Part shown: piece after piece, positions 1 to 9,166 of the stretch
Position numbering within the stretch: the stretch's first letter is position 1
How the letters are laid out: the number at the start of each line of letters is the position of its first letter
Assembly (NCBI GenBank): GCA_040217575.1
Contig: JAVJPW010000006.1
Coordinates: forward strand, 1,302,001-1,366,000
DNA from: Pacificispira sp040217575
GTDB taxonomy: Bacteria > Pseudomonadota > Alphaproteobacteria > UBA8366 > Aestuariispiraceae
Direction of reading: 5' to 3'
DNA length: 64,000 bases
Made by a program: the position numbers and the translations under genes
The notes under the pieces: model-generated
Told to the model about the DNA's origin: nothing
The model's database searches: none
Seen by the model: the letters and a program-made list of their open reading frames with translations, nothing else

Positions 1-32
1 GCGGCATGGCTATGGCCGGTGGGCGGTAACCC

Positions 33-1319
33 ATGACCGAAGACGCTGTGCACACCGTAACTTTGTGCCGCGACTGTCTGACATTGGCACATGTTGTGGC
101 GGATAATGTACTGCCGCGCTGTGGAAAGTGCGGATCATCGCGCCTGGTCGCCCACCCCGAACTGGACCGGCTGTCGATCGCCCATATCGATTGCGATGCC
201 TTCTATGCCTCCGTCGAAAAACGGGACAATCCCGATCTGGCCGATAAGCCGGTGATCGTTGGCGGGCGTCAGCGCGGGGTGGTGTCCGCAGCCTGTTATG
301 TGGCGCGCATCTACGGTGTGCGCTCGGCAATGCCGATGTTCAAGGCGCTGAAGGCCTGTCCGGATGCCGTCGTCATAAAGCCCGATATGGCGAAATATTC
401 CGCTGTCGGCCGGGAGGTGCGCGCATTGATGCTGGAAACCACCCCGCTGGTGGAACCGATATCAATCGATGAAGCATTTCTGGACCTGTCCGGCACGGCA
501 AAGCTGCATGGTCGCCCACCCGCTGCGACGCTGGCCCATCTGGTCAAACGCATAGAAACTGAAATCGGCGTCACCGCGTCCATCGGGCTCAGCTACAACA
601 AGTCCCTAGCGAAGATCGCATCCGACCTGGACAAGCCGCGCGGGTTTGCCGTGATCGGGGAAGGCGACGCCATGGAGTTTCTGGCGGACAAGCCTGTCGG
701 CATCATATGGGGAGTGGGCAAGGCCCTTCGCACCAGGCTGGAAAGGGACGGAATCCGAACGCTGGCGGATTTGCGCCGGGTCGACCGGATGGACCTGATG
801 GCCCGCTACGGCGCAATGGGAAAACGGCTGTATCATTTCGCCCGGGGGGAGGATACGCGCGCCGTCACGCCGGACGGGGAAACGAAGTCGATTTCCTCTG
901 AAACCACGTTCAACGAGGATATCCGGGCGGCGAAGGCACTGAAGGCGGAACTTTGGCCGTTATGTGAAACGGTGGCCCGCCGGATGAAGGCAAAGGGATA
1001 TGCCGGACGCACAGTGACGGTGAAGCTGAAGACGAAGGATTTCCGTACGGTCACGCGTTCGCGCACGCTGACGGACCCGACACAGCTGGCGGAACGGCTT
1101 TATCGCACCGGCGCGCCGATCCTGGACAAGGAAGCGGACGGCCGCGCCTTCCGGCTGATAGGGATCGGCGTGTCGGAATTGACGGACCCCAACCTTGCCG
1201 ACCCGATCGACCTTGGGGACCCCGACGCCGGCAAACGCGCCAAGGTCGAACGCGCGATGGACGCGGTCCGCGCAAAGCTGGGCGATGCGGCGGTAAAGAA
1301 AGGCCGCGGCTGGGAATAA
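33..1319 (+). CDS. dinB: DNA polymerase IV (Y-family translesion polymerase)
   Basis: Y-family polymerase that copies past damaged or distorted template bases. The 428-residue product starts with a zinc-ribbon-like stretch (CRDC near residue 12 and CGKCG near 30), then AHIDCDAFYASVEKRDNP with the first metal-binding Asp, VVSAACYVARIYGVRSAMP, and SIDEAFLDLSG with the second acidic pair. The thumb and little-finger regions follow (GIIWGVGKALRTRLERDG). The N-terminal zinc ribbon is a feature I know from alphaproteobacterial DinB and is absent from E. coli DinB. The gene stands alone; the next gene begins 116 bases on. Family assignment is secure; the start gives the full zinc ribbon. Confidence 0.95.
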   Translation: MTEDAVHTVTLCRDCLTLAHVVADNVLPRCGKCGSSRLVAHPELDRLSIAHIDCDAFYASVEKRDNPDLADKPVIVGGRQRGVVSAACYVARIYGVRSAMPMFKALKACPDAVVIKPDMAKYSAVGREVRALMLETTPLVEPISIDEAFLDLSGTAKLHGRPPAATLAHLVKRIETEIGVTASIGLSYNKSLAKIASDLDKPRGFAVIGEGDAMEFLADKPVGIIWGVGKALRTRLERDGIRTLADLRRVDRMDLMARYGAMGKRLYHFARGEDTRAVTPDGETKSISSETTFNEDIRAAKALKAELWPLCETVARRMKAKGYAGRTVTVKLKTKDFRTVTRSRTLTDPTQLAERLYRTGAPILDKEADGRAFRLIGIGVSELTDPNLADPIDLGDPDAGKRAKVERAMDAVRAKLGDAAVKKGRGWE

Positions 1320-1341
1320 TTATCGCAAGGCGCATTTTTCC

Positions 1342-1361
1342 CCATCCCTGTCGCGGGATGG
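1342..1361 (+). terminator. possible weak hairpin after dinB
   Basis: CCATCCC and GGGATGG form a perfect 7-bp stem around a 6-base loop, 22 bases after the dinB stop. No T-run follows, so it may only be a 3'-end stabilising hairpin or a pause site. Confidence 0.3.
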
Positions 1362-1435
1362 CAGGTTGACCCAGCGCGGCGGTCATACATCATGTCCCCC
1401 TTGTATTTACCCGGTCCGATGGGAGGAACGCGCCG

Positions 1436-2401
1436 ATGTCCGAAAAGCCGAAAGTCTTTGCAACCCGCCTGATGCCACCTGATGTGGAGGCACGGTTCCG
1501 TGCCGAATTCGATGCGGTCCCGAACCTGGACGATGCGCCGATGACGACGGCGGATATCGTCGCCGGGGCGGACGGCTGCCGGGGGATCATTTGTTCGGCG
1601 ACGGAAAAATGCGATGCGGAACTGATCGCGGCGCTGCCGCCGACTGTTGAGATCATGGCGACATTCTCTGTCGGCTGCGATCATATCGACCTGGATGCCG
1701 CAAAGGCGCGCGGGCTTATCGTCACCAACACGCCGGACGTGCTGACGGATGCTACGGCGGACACGACCATCCTGTGCCTTCTGGGGGCGGCGCGCATGGC
1801 ACAGGATTCCGAACGTGTCCTGCGGGCCGGCGAATGGGGGCGTTGGGCCCCGACCGCGATGCTGGGAACCCACATGTCCGGGAAACGCCTTGGCATTGTC
1901 GGCATGGGGCGGATCGGTCAGGCGGTTGCCCGGCGTGCAATGGGCTTCGACATGCAGGTGATGTATCATAACCGCCGCGAACTCGGTCCGGATGAGGATC
2001 AAGGTGCGGCTTTCCATGCGGACGCGGCTGAGATGCTGCCGAAATGCGATTTCCTGGCCCTGACCTGTCCGTTGACACCCGAAACGCACCACTGGCTGAA
2101 TGCGGATCGCATTGCCCTGCTGCCGGACGGTGCGGTCGTGGCTAACACGGCGCGCGGTCCAGTGGTGGATGACGATGCGCTGATTCCAGCCCTGCAATCC
2201 GGCAAGATTGCTGCGGCCGGTCTGGACGTCTTCACGGGCGAGCCGAAGCTGGATCCCCGATATCTGACCCTGCCAAACGCTTTTCTTCTACCGCATATCG
2301 GGTCCGCGACGATCGAGACGCGGAACGACATGGGTTTCCGCTGTCTGGACAATATGGCCGCCCATTTCGCCGGCCGCCCACTGCCCAGCCGCGTGGTATA
2401 A
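1436..2401 (+). CDS. D-isomer-specific 2-hydroxyacid dehydrogenase (glyoxylate/hydroxypyruvate reductase-like)
   Basis: NAD(P)-dependent reduction of a 2-oxoacid such as glyoxylate or hydroxypyruvate to the D-2-hydroxyacid. The 321-residue protein has the Rossmann fingerprint GIVGMGRIGQAVARRA near residue 150. The catalytic set is Arg in NTARGPVVDDDAL, Glu in GLDVFTGEP and His in PHIGSATIETR. VGCDHIDLDAAKARGL is the usual substrate-loop sequence of the GhrB/glycerate-dehydrogenase branch. GGGAGGA lies a good distance before the ATG. The exact substrate cannot be read from sequence. Confidence 0.9.
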   Translation: MSEKPKVFATRLMPPDVEARFRAEFDAVPNLDDAPMTTADIVAGADGCRGIICSATEKCDAELIAALPPTVEIMATFSVGCDHIDLDAAKARGLIVTNTPDVLTDATADTTILCLLGAARMAQDSERVLRAGEWGRWAPTAMLGTHMSGKRLGIVGMGRIGQAVARRAMGFDMQVMYHNRRELGPDEDQGAAFHADAAEMLPKCDFLALTCPLTPETHHWLNADRIALLPDGAVVANTARGPVVDDDALIPALQSGKIAAAGLDVFTGEPKLDPRYLTLPNAFLLPHIGSATIETRNDMGFRCLDNMAAHFAGRPLPSRVV

Positions 2402-2484
2402 CCGGCGCGCGCAGACTGGACCTTGCCGCCCCGCCGGGGCTCGGCCATGCTGCGCCGACATTGGCATAAATGGGGATATGGGTG

Positions 2485-3459
2485 ATGGCGCGGGAAATAG
2501 ATTTCAAGCCTTTGTCGGGCATGGTGTTGCCCCGGTTTGCGGGCATACCGACCTTCATGCGGCTTCCGCATGTCGACCCGGATGACGAGGCGATGGACCA
2601 GGTCGACATCGGTCTTCTGGGCGTTCCATGGGACGGTGGAACGACGAACCGTGCGGGCGCCCGGCATGGACCGCGCCAAATGCGCGACATGTCCACAATG
2701 ATGCGCAATTGTCACCATCAGTTGGGCATCATGCCGTTCGAACTGGCGAACTGTGCGGACCTGGGCGACAGTCCCGTCAATCCGATCCAGCTGGATGACA
2801 CGCTACAGCGGATCGAAGACCATTTTCGCAAGATCGTCGCCCGGGACGTCATGCCGCTTTCGGCCGGTGGCGACCATCTGATCAGCCTGCCCATCCTGCG
2901 CGCGCTGGCGGAAATGGTTGGCGAACCGTTGGGCATGGTGCATTTCGATGCGCACACTGACACCTGGGACCGCTATTTCGGCGGGTCAAAATACACCCAC
3001 GGCACACCGTTCCGCCGCGCCATCGAAGAAGGGCTGCTGGATCCGAAAAAGATAATTCAGATCGGCATTCGGGGCGGTCTGTATCATCCGAACGACAAGA
3101 AATGGGGGCTGGAACAGGGCATTCGCGTGGTCGAGATTGAAGAGTATTTCGACATGGGCCCCGACCGGACCGCGGAATTGGCACATGAAGTCGTTGGAAG
3201 CGGTCCTGCCTATATCTCCTTCGATGTGGATGGAATGGACCCGGTCTATGCGCCCGGCACGGGTACGCCGGAAATCGGCGGTTATTCGACGCACGAGGCA
3301 CAACGCATGGTGCGCGGCCTACGCGGGTTGGATATTCGCGGCGCCGACGTGGTGGAGGTTGCCCCGCCGTTCGACCCGTCTGGCGCAACCGCGCTGGCCG
3401 GGGTGACCATCATGTGGGAAATTCTCTGCCTTATGGCAGAACGGGTCGGCCGGTCCTAG
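2485..3459 (+). CDS. agmatinase/arginase-family ureohydrolase
   Basis: Binuclear Mn2+ ureohydrolase of the agmatinase branch, releasing urea from a guanidino compound. The metal ligands are visible in order: GGDHLISLP, HFDAHTDTWD and SFDVDGMDPVYAPGTGTPE. Length from this start is 324 residues, normal for the family. An ATG 15 bases upstream (2470) is in frame, but a GGGG sits better before 2485. It is followed at short distance by a TauE/SafE permease on the same strand. Substrate is uncertain, since agmatinase, guanidinobutyrase, guanidinopropionase and guanidine hydrolase share these motifs. A second ureohydrolase lies at 55282. Confidence 0.88.
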   Translation: MAREIDFKPLSGMVLPRFAGIPTFMRLPHVDPDDEAMDQVDIGLLGVPWDGGTTNRAGARHGPRQMRDMSTMMRNCHHQLGIMPFELANCADLGDSPVNPIQLDDTLQRIEDHFRKIVARDVMPLSAGGDHLISLPILRALAEMVGEPLGMVHFDAHTDTWDRYFGGSKYTHGTPFRRAIEEGLLDPKKIIQIGIRGGLYHPNDKKWGLEQGIRVVEIEEYFDMGPDRTAELAHEVVGSGPAYISFDVDGMDPVYAPGTGTPEIGGYSTHEAQRMVRGLRGLDIRGADVVEVAPPFDPSGATALAGVTIMWEILCLMAERVGRS

Positions 3460-3479
3460 AGCGCAAGGCGGCCCAACGG

Positions 3480-4220
3480 GTGGACATTCTTTTCACCAGT
3501 GCCTGGTGGGTGGTTGCGTGCCTGGCCGTCGTGGCGGGCATAGCGCGCGGCCTTGCCGGGTTCGGGATCGGTCTGATCATGATGCCGGTCGGCGCAGCAT
3601 TGTTGACCCCGCAGATCATGGTGCCGGTTCTGACCGCAATCGACGCACCGGTAGCACTGCTGCTGATCTGGTCGGCGTGGCGGGAGTTCGACCGGCGCAA
3701 CGTGTTCACGCTGATCCTGTCCGCGGTGGTCTGTCTGCCGGTGGGGGTCTATCTGCTGACGGTCGTGGGTGCGGTCACGCTTTCCCTGTTTGTGAATGTC
3801 AGCGTCCTGTTGGTCGCGATTGCGCTTATGGCTGGGTTCGTCATCCGGGGGCGGGCGTCGACCGCGCGCGATGTCGGTATCGGGGGGCTGTCCGGGGTAC
3901 TGCATGGGTCGGTCAGCCTGCCCGGTCCGCCGATCATCCTGGGGTGGGTTGCGACCCAGACGCCGGGTCCGAAGCTTCGTGCGAACATTATCGTATACTT
4001 CATGTTCATCGATGTTCTGGTCATTCCGGTGCACTGGACGGCGGGTCTTTTTACCGAACCGGCCCTGTGGCTGGCGGCATCGCTGGCGCCGATCTATTTC
4101 GCGGCAACAATGGTGGGCAAGGGCCTGTTCGGTAAGGTCCCGGAAAAATGGTTCCAGCGTCTGGTCCTGAGCCTGGTCATGATCGGGGCTGTTGGCGGGT
4201 TGATCACGACATTGGTCTGA
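3480..4220 (+). CDS. TauE/SafE-family membrane permease
   Basis: Predicted inner-membrane anion exporter of the sulfite exporter TauE/SafE family (PF01925). The 246-residue product is almost wholly hydrophobic, with about eight membrane segments. Each half of the internal repeat carries a small-residue motif (GIARGLAGFGIGLIMMPVG in the first, SGVLHGSVSLPGPPIILG in the second). GTG at 3480 is preferred; an ATG at 3414 would overlap the ureohydrolase by 46 bases and add a non-hydrophobic tail. Its position after the ureohydrolase suggests co-transcription, but the transported anion is unknown. Confidence 0.75.
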   Translation: MDILFTSAWWVVACLAVVAGIARGLAGFGIGLIMMPVGAALLTPQIMVPVLTAIDAPVALLLIWSAWREFDRRNVFTLILSAVVCLPVGVYLLTVVGAVTLSLFVNVSVLLVAIALMAGFVIRGRASTARDVGIGGLSGVLHGSVSLPGPPIILGWVATQTPGPKLRANIIVYFMFIDVLVIPVHWTAGLFTEPALWLAASLAPIYFAATMVGKGLFGKVPEKWFQRLVLSLVMIGAVGGLITTLV

Positions 4221-4230
4221 TGGCGTTTCA

Positions 4231-4977
4231 TCAGCGAGTCGAATTCTTTTCCGGCAGGCGCGACAGGATTCTGGTGCCCAGTCCGCTGGGCAGGGCGCGG
4301 AAGAACCAGCCTGCCAGACGCATCTGCCAGGGAAAGCTGATCTTTGCAGTACCGCGGTCGAGACCATGCCGGACGATCCGGGCGGCTTTGTCCGCTTCCA
4401 TCAGGAACGGCATGGGGAAGTCGTTCGCATCGGTGATGCGGCTTTTCACGAAACCGGGGCAGACGACGCAGACGGTAACGCCGCTGTTCGTAAGGCGGCC
4501 ACGCAGTGCCTCCCCATAAGCCAGCACTGCGGCCTTGGACGCGGAATAGGCTGGCGCACTGGGAAAGCCACGGTTCCCGGCGATTGAACTGACGATGGCG
4601 ATGGTCCCGGAACGCCTGGCTGTCATCCGGTCCAGGGCAGGATGGATCGTGTTCAGGACACCGGTCAGGTTGACGTCGAAGATGCGACGCGCAGCGTCTT
4701 CACCGCCGTCCCCCGCAATGCCGGCATTGGCAATGACGCGGGTCAGAGGGGCGGCATCGTCTGCTGTCTGGATCCAGGCGCGCATAGCGGCCCTGTCGGC
4801 GACATCAATTTTCCGTGCATCGACCGTCGCGCCCCTGTTCCTGCATGCCTCTGCAACCATCGTCAGGCGGTCCTGGTCGCGGCCGGAAAGATGCAGGACT
4901 GTTCCCGGCCCGGCATGTTCCAGCGCCAGCGCCTCCCCGATGCCGCTGGATGCGCCCGTGATCAGAATGGATGTCAT
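4231..4977 (-). CDS. short-chain dehydrogenase/reductase
   Basis: Classical SDR oxidoreductase of 248 residues. It has the N-terminal cofactor motif TGASSGIGEALALEHA, NAGIAGDG in the NNAG position, catalytic Ser in AIVSSIAG and YSASKAAVLAYGEALRG giving the YxxxK pair. The start at 4977 places the Rossmann strand (MTSILITGASS) at the N-terminus as usual; the frame stays open upstream without coding character. It is convergent with the TauE/SafE gene (10 bases between) and divergent from yicC. Substrate unknown. Confidence 0.85.
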   Translation of the reverse strand: MTSILITGASSGIGEALALEHAGPGTVLHLSGRDQDRLTMVAEACRNRGATVDARKIDVADRAAMRAWIQTADDAAPLTRVIANAGIAGDGGEDAARRIFDVNLTGVLNTIHPALDRMTARRSGTIAIVSSIAGNRGFPSAPAYSASKAAVLAYGEALRGRLTNSGVTVCVVCPGFVKSRITDANDFPMPFLMEADKAARIVRHGLDRGTAKISFPWQMRLAGWFFRALPSGLGTRILSRLPEKNSTR

Positions 4978-5082
4978 GGTCGCGACAGTGTCGCGTCGGT
5001 TGCCGTCGTGCAAGACTTCCCATTCCGTCCGGTTCATGCCAAACAACGGGTTCCCGCCGTCCGGATTTCGAGGACACCCGAC

Positions 5083-5973
5083 ATGACAATAGCCAGCATG
5101 ACCGGATTTGCCCGCGCCGAAGGGGGGGACGACCGCCTTCGCTGGGTTTGGGAGGCGCGCAGTGTGAACGGCAAGTCACTGGATCTGCGACTGCGCCTGC
5201 CGAATGGGTGGGAAATGTTCGACCCCTTGGTCCGCAAGGCCGCACAGGCGCGGTTCAAACGCGGCAATATCGCCATCAATCTGGAAGTGAAGGGGGCACA
5301 GGACCGTGGCGCCCTGCAGATTAACGAGCCCCTGCTGAATGCCCTGATCGGCCGCTGCGCCGATGCGGGACAGGACGGACGGATCGATACGCTGTTGACT
5401 GTCCGTGGCGTGGTTGAGGCGGCGTCGGACAGCGACGCGCCGGACCAGACACCCGACGCGGAAAGGATCGCCGCGATGCAGTCCGACCTGAACGACGCGA
5501 TCGACCGGCTGGCCGAGATGCGCGGGGAGGAAGGGGGCCGAATTGCCAGCGTGCTGCGCGACCATCTGGGCGAAATCGAAACGCTTGTTGAAGCGGCACA
5601 GACCTGTGCCGACGCGGCCCCTGCGGCTATCCGCGGTCGGTTGGAGCAGCAGATTACCGAACTCCTGGAAAACAACACCCAGGTTTCGCCGGACCGGCTG
5701 GCGCAGGAAGCGGCGATGCTTGCGGTCAAGGCGGACGTGCGGGAGGAACTGGATCGGCTTTCCGCCCATATCGACGCGGCCCGGGATTTGTTGCGCGAAG
5801 GGGACGAAAAGGGCGGTGCGATTGGCCGCCGGTTCGACTTTCTGTGTCAGGAATTCAATCGGGAAGCCAACACGATCGCATCCAAATCCACGGCGCTGGA
5901 GCTCACGCGAATCGGACTAGACCTCAAGGCGTCTATCGACCGGCTGCGTGAGCAGGTTCAGAATATCGAATAA
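5083..5973 (+). CDS. yicC: YicC-family endoribonuclease
   Basis: YicC/DUF1732 family; the E. coli member is an endoribonuclease involved in small-RNA turnover. The 296-residue product opens with MTIASMTGFARAEG, the family's signature start. It ends with the conserved block CQEFNREANTIASKS followed by LKASIDRLREQVQNIE. It runs 16 bases ahead of gmk on the same strand, the usual yicC-gmk pairing in proteobacteria. Earlier in-frame starts are ignored because the family begins at this Met. Confidence 0.93.
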   Translation: MTIASMTGFARAEGGDDRLRWVWEARSVNGKSLDLRLRLPNGWEMFDPLVRKAAQARFKRGNIAINLEVKGAQDRGALQINEPLLNALIGRCADAGQDGRIDTLLTVRGVVEAASDSDAPDQTPDAERIAAMQSDLNDAIDRLAEMRGEEGGRIASVLRDHLGEIETLVEAAQTCADAAPAAIRGRLEQQITELLENNTQVSPDRLAQEAAMLAVKADVREELDRLSAHIDAARDLLREGDEKGGAIGRRFDFLCQEFNREANTIASKSTALELTRIGLDLKASIDRLREQVQNIE

Positions 5974-5989
5974 TGGACAGCCAACAGAC

Positions 5990-6640
5990 ATGACCGATAC
6001 GTCCGACGGGCTTTTCACCATCCACCGAAGGGGCCTGATGCTGGTCCTGTCGTCGCCGTCGGGCGCGGGCAAGTCGACCATCGCGCGCGCCATTCTGGAA
6101 TCGGACGGCGACATCGAGATGTCGATTTCCGTGACCACCCGGCCCAAGCGCCCGGGGGAGGTTGATGGTGTCCACTATCATTTCATTGACCGCACCGAGT
6201 TCGACCTGATGGTTAATCGCGGACAGCTGCTGGAACATGCGAAGGTCTTCGACCATTACTACGGCACACCGCGCGAACCGGTGATGCAGGCGCTGAAGGA
6301 CGGCAACGACGTCCTGTTCGACATTGACTGGCAGGGAACCCAACAACTGGCGGAAAGCGCCATGGACGACCTGGTGCGCATTTTCGTCCTGCCGCCGTCG
6401 TCGCATGAACTGGAACGGCGTCTTACCACCCGCGCACAGGACAGCGCGGACGTCATTGCCGGACGTATGGCGAAGGCGGCGGATGAAATGAGCCACTATT
6501 TCGAATATGACTGGGTAATCGTGAATCACGATGTCGACCAAAGCGTTGAGGATGTGCGCGCGATCCTTCGTTCGGAACGCCTGAAACGCCGCCGTCAGGT
6601 CGGGCTGGGGGAATTCGTCAAGGGGCTTCGCGCTGGGTGA
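5990..6640 (+). CDS. gmk: guanylate kinase
   Basis: Phosphorylates GMP to GDP with ATP. The 216-residue protein carries the P-loop SSPSGAGKSTIARAI near residue 20, SVTTRPKRPGEVDGVHYHF (GMP-binding) and DIDWQGTQQL. The start at 5990 follows the yicC stop by 16 bases; an upstream in-frame ATG (5948) would lie inside yicC. The 3' end overlaps the convergent EamA gene by 23 bases. Confidence 0.96.
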   Translation: MTDTSDGLFTIHRRGLMLVLSSPSGAGKSTIARAILESDGDIEMSISVTTRPKRPGEVDGVHYHFIDRTEFDLMVNRGQLLEHAKVFDHYYGTPREPVMQALKDGNDVLFDIDWQGTQQLAESAMDDLVRIFVLPPSSHELERRLTTRAQDSADVIAGRMAKAADEMSHYFEYDWVIVNHDVDQSVEDVRAILRSERLKRRRQVGLGEFVKGLRAG

Positions 6641-7499
6641 CTGTCGGTGCCGGCCCTGGCGTTTTCTGCCGGCTGGCAAGCACAAGGGCCACCAGGACAA
6701 TCGCCGCCCCCAGATATTGCACCGACGTCATCAACTCACCCAACAGCGGGATTGAAAGCGCGATTACGGCGACCGGTTCGATGTTGAACAGGATCGCGGC
6801 GCGGGACGAGCCTGCCTGTTCCACCGCGGGAAAGGCCAGGCCAAGGCCGATCGAATAGCTGGCCGCCGCGGCGATGAACCAGAACCAACCCATGCCACCG
6901 TCCGGCAGGTTCACGTTTCCGGCGACGATCGGAACATACAGCACTGCGATGATCAGGTTCGACCAGGCCATCGTTACAATTGCCGACATATGGCGCTGTA
7001 ACGACGGAACCGTCATAAAATAAAGTGTCGCCCCCAGTGCCGCCAGAATCCCCAGCCCCAGACCAATCGGGTCCAGTACGTCGAAGCTGGGCCCGAAGAC
7101 CAGAACCAGCCCCGCAAAGGCCATTGCGACGATGACCAGAACCATGGCGCCCGGCCAGACACGGGCCAGCACCGCGGATGCGACGACCACCATGATCGGC
7201 GCCAGATAGAACAACAGGGCCGCCAGCCCGGCCTGAAGTCTGTCCAGTGCCCCCAGATAGCCGAATGCAATCGCCGTCATCGAAATCGTGACAAGGGCGA
7301 AGGGAATGGCAGCCTGGCGCGAGATGGCGAACGGGCGGTTGCGGGCCCGTGCCATGATCAGGAAGAACGGAACGGCGATCGCGGACCGAAACAGGGCAAA
7401 CGTGTAGGGATCGGTCCCGTTAAGATAGGCCAGCTTTGCCAGTGGGATCTGAATGCCAAGGACGATCGCTGCGATCAGGCAAAGTGCGGTGCCCTTCAT
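6618..7499 (-). CDS. EamA/DMT-family transporter
   Basis: Drug/metabolite transporter superfamily exporter, 293 residues, with about ten hydrophobic segments arranged as two EamA repeats. The first begins at MKGTALCLIAAIVLGIQIPLAKLAY. The second half includes AAASYSIGLGLAFPAVEQAG and FNIEPVAVIALSIPLLGE, a typical EamA ending. It follows smpB with three bases between, so it is the last gene of a dapA-smpB-EamA transcription unit. Substrate unknown. Confidence 0.85.
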   Translation of the reverse strand: MKGTALCLIAAIVLGIQIPLAKLAYLNGTDPYTFALFRSAIAVPFFLIMARARNRPFAISRQAAIPFALVTISMTAIAFGYLGALDRLQAGLAALLFYLAPIMVVVASAVLARVWPGAMVLVIVAMAFAGLVLVFGPSFDVLDPIGLGLGILAALGATLYFMTVPSLQRHMSAIVTMAWSNLIIAVLYVPIVAGNVNLPDGGMGWFWFIAAAASYSIGLGLAFPAVEQAGSSRAAILFNIEPVAVIALSIPLLGELMTSVQYLGAAIVLVALVLASRQKTPGPAPTVTQREAP

Positions 7500-7502
7500 A
7501 CA

Positions 7503-7988
7503 CTAGCCTTCGCGCCGCAGGATAGCGGCCTTCCGGCGGTCCCAGTCGCGTTGTTTGATGTCCTGGCGCTTGTCGACCATCCGTTTTCCGCGACCCAGGC
7601 CCAGGATGATCTTTGCGATGCCCCGGTCGTTAAAGAACAGGCGCATCGGCACCAGCGTCAGCCCGTCCTTTTGAACCGCGCCGGTCAGGCGCGCGATTTC
7701 ACGATTGTGCAACAGCAGGGTCCGAATACGCTTCGGCTCATGCTGTGCGCGCGGCGGCGCATTCGGGTACTCGCCGATATAAAGGTTATGCAGAAGTACC
7801 GTATTGCCCTTGGGCGCGGCATAGGAGTCCGAAAGGTTCACGGTCCCGGAACGAAGGGACTTTACCTCCGTCCCTGTCAGGACGATTCCGGCTTCGAACT
7901 CCTCTTCGATGGCATAGTCGTGACGTGCGCGCCGGTTCACCGCAACGGTGCCGGTCGACAACAGCGTCTTCTTCTTGTCTTTTGCCAT
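7503..7988 (-). CDS. smpB: SsrA-binding protein SmpB
   Basis: Binds tmRNA and delivers it to stalled ribosomes for trans-translation. Its 161 residues match the family length. Conserved blocks are NRRARHDYAIEEEFEAGIVL, GTEVKSLRSGTVNLSDSYA and the basic C-terminal tail GRGKRMVDKRQDIKQRDWDR. It lies 15 bases after dapA. The tmRNA gene itself is not in this window. Confidence 0.97.
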   Translation of the reverse strand: MAKDKKKTLLSTGTVAVNRRARHDYAIEEEFEAGIVLTGTEVKSLRSGTVNLSDSYAAPKGNTVLLHNLYIGEYPNAPPRAQHEPKRIRTLLLHNREIARLTGAVQKDGLTLVPMRLFFNDRGIAKIILGLGRGKRMVDKRQDIKQRDWDRRKAAILRREG

Positions 7989-8003
7989 CGTTCGCCACCC
8001 ATG

Positions 8004-8894
8004 TCAGATCAGGCCCGCGCTTTCCATGGCGGAACGGACCTGGGCTTGTGTTTCTGGTGTCGCGGCGACGAGCGGCAGGCGCACCGTCGTTCCAGACTTT
8101 TCCAGAAGACTTGCACCGTATTTTGCCGGTGCGGGGGACGACTGACAGAACATCGCCGCGTGGATCGGCATCAGCCGGTCGCGGGCTTCTTCAAACGTCT
8201 GCCAGTCCTTTTGCTGCCAGCTGTCGTGCAGCTTGGCGCACAGTCCGGGCGCGACGTTGGACGACACGGAAATACAGCCATGCCCGCCCTGTGCCAGGAA
8301 CGCCGCCACCGTGGCATCTTCCCCGGACAGCTGGCAGAAATCCTCGCCGATCGCGACACGGGTCTGAAGCGGACGCGCAAGGTCGTTCGACGCGTCCTTC
8401 ACACCGACGATGTTGTCAAAGTCCTTTGCCAGGCGGGCCATGGTCGCGACAGACATGTCGATTACGCTGCGGCCCGGGATGTTGTAGATGACGATCGGGA
8501 TGTCCGCCGCGCGCGCGATGGCCGCGTAATGCGCGTAAAGCCCGTCCTGGGTCGGCTTGTTATAGTATGGCGTCACCACAAGGGCGGCGTCCGCGCCGGC
8601 TTCCTTCGCATGCTTGGTCAGGCCGATCGCTTCGGACGTGTTGTTGGATCCGGTACCGGCGATCACCGGAACGCCGGTACCGCGCGCGACTTCAACTGCA
8701 AGGTCGATCACTTCGCGGTGTTCGGCATGGCTGAGCGTCGGAGACTCGCCGGTGGTCCCGACCGGAATCAATCCGTCGGTTCCCTCGTCGATCTGCCACT
8801 GACAGAACGCCTGGAATTTCTTTTTGTCCACGGATCCGTCTTTCAGCATTGGTGTGATCAGCGCCGTCATCGAACCGCGAAACATCGCAGGCAT
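8004..8894 (-). CDS. dapA: 4-hydroxy-tetrahydrodipicolinate synthase
   Basis: Condenses pyruvate with aspartate semialdehyde, the first committed step to diaminopimelate and lysine. The 296-residue TIM-barrel protein shows TTGESPTLSHAEH (substrate Thr-Thr), TPYYNKPTQDGLYAHY with the catalytic Tyr, and IVGVKDASND with the Schiff-base Lys. The RSVIDMS segment supplies the usual carboxylate-binding Arg. It leads the minus-strand unit with smpB and is divergent from the lytic transglycosylase gene across about 270 bases. Confidence 0.96.
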   Translation of the reverse strand: MPAMFRGSMTALITPMLKDGSVDKKKFQAFCQWQIDEGTDGLIPVGTTGESPTLSHAEHREVIDLAVEVARGTGVPVIAGTGSNNTSEAIGLTKHAKEAGADAALVVTPYYNKPTQDGLYAHYAAIARAADIPIVIYNIPGRSVIDMSVATMARLAKDFDNIVGVKDASNDLARPLQTRVAIGEDFCQLSGEDATVAAFLAQGGHGCISVSSNVAPGLCAKLHDSWQQKDWQTFEEARDRLMPIHAAMFCQSSPAPAKYGASLLEKSGTTVRLPLVAATPETQAQVRSAMESAGLI

Positions 8895-9166
8895 GTCCTT
8901 AGTCTCCTATTCCGTCGATAGCTGAACCCGAAAACAAACGCGCCGGGGCGCACAGGTCCAAAGAGCGGAGCGTTTAGCACAGGCCTTGCATGATCAACAA
9001 GGGCCAAACCGCCAGAATCGCTTTCCGGCGCCAGTATCGTCGTTGCACGTTTTTGCGAACCGGGGAATACTGTGCGCCGTTGTCGGGGGGTTGGTTTGAG
9101 TTTGGTTCGTCGTATGGGTGCCGTGAACAAGCACGGACCCGGTTTTCGCGAAGGAGCTGCCCTGGC

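Noticed and set aside
1..29. Tail of an upstream gene ending in TAA at 27-29
   Set aside because: Only about nine codons are visible and they show no recognisable family ending.
1100..2197. 365-codon antisense frame over dinB and the hydroxyacid dehydrogenase
   Set aside because: It crosses two well-supported genes and has no family features.
2427..2441. G+C-rich hairpin after the hydroxyacid dehydrogenase gene as a terminator
   Set aside because: The stem is short and there is no T-run; such palindromes are common at this base composition.
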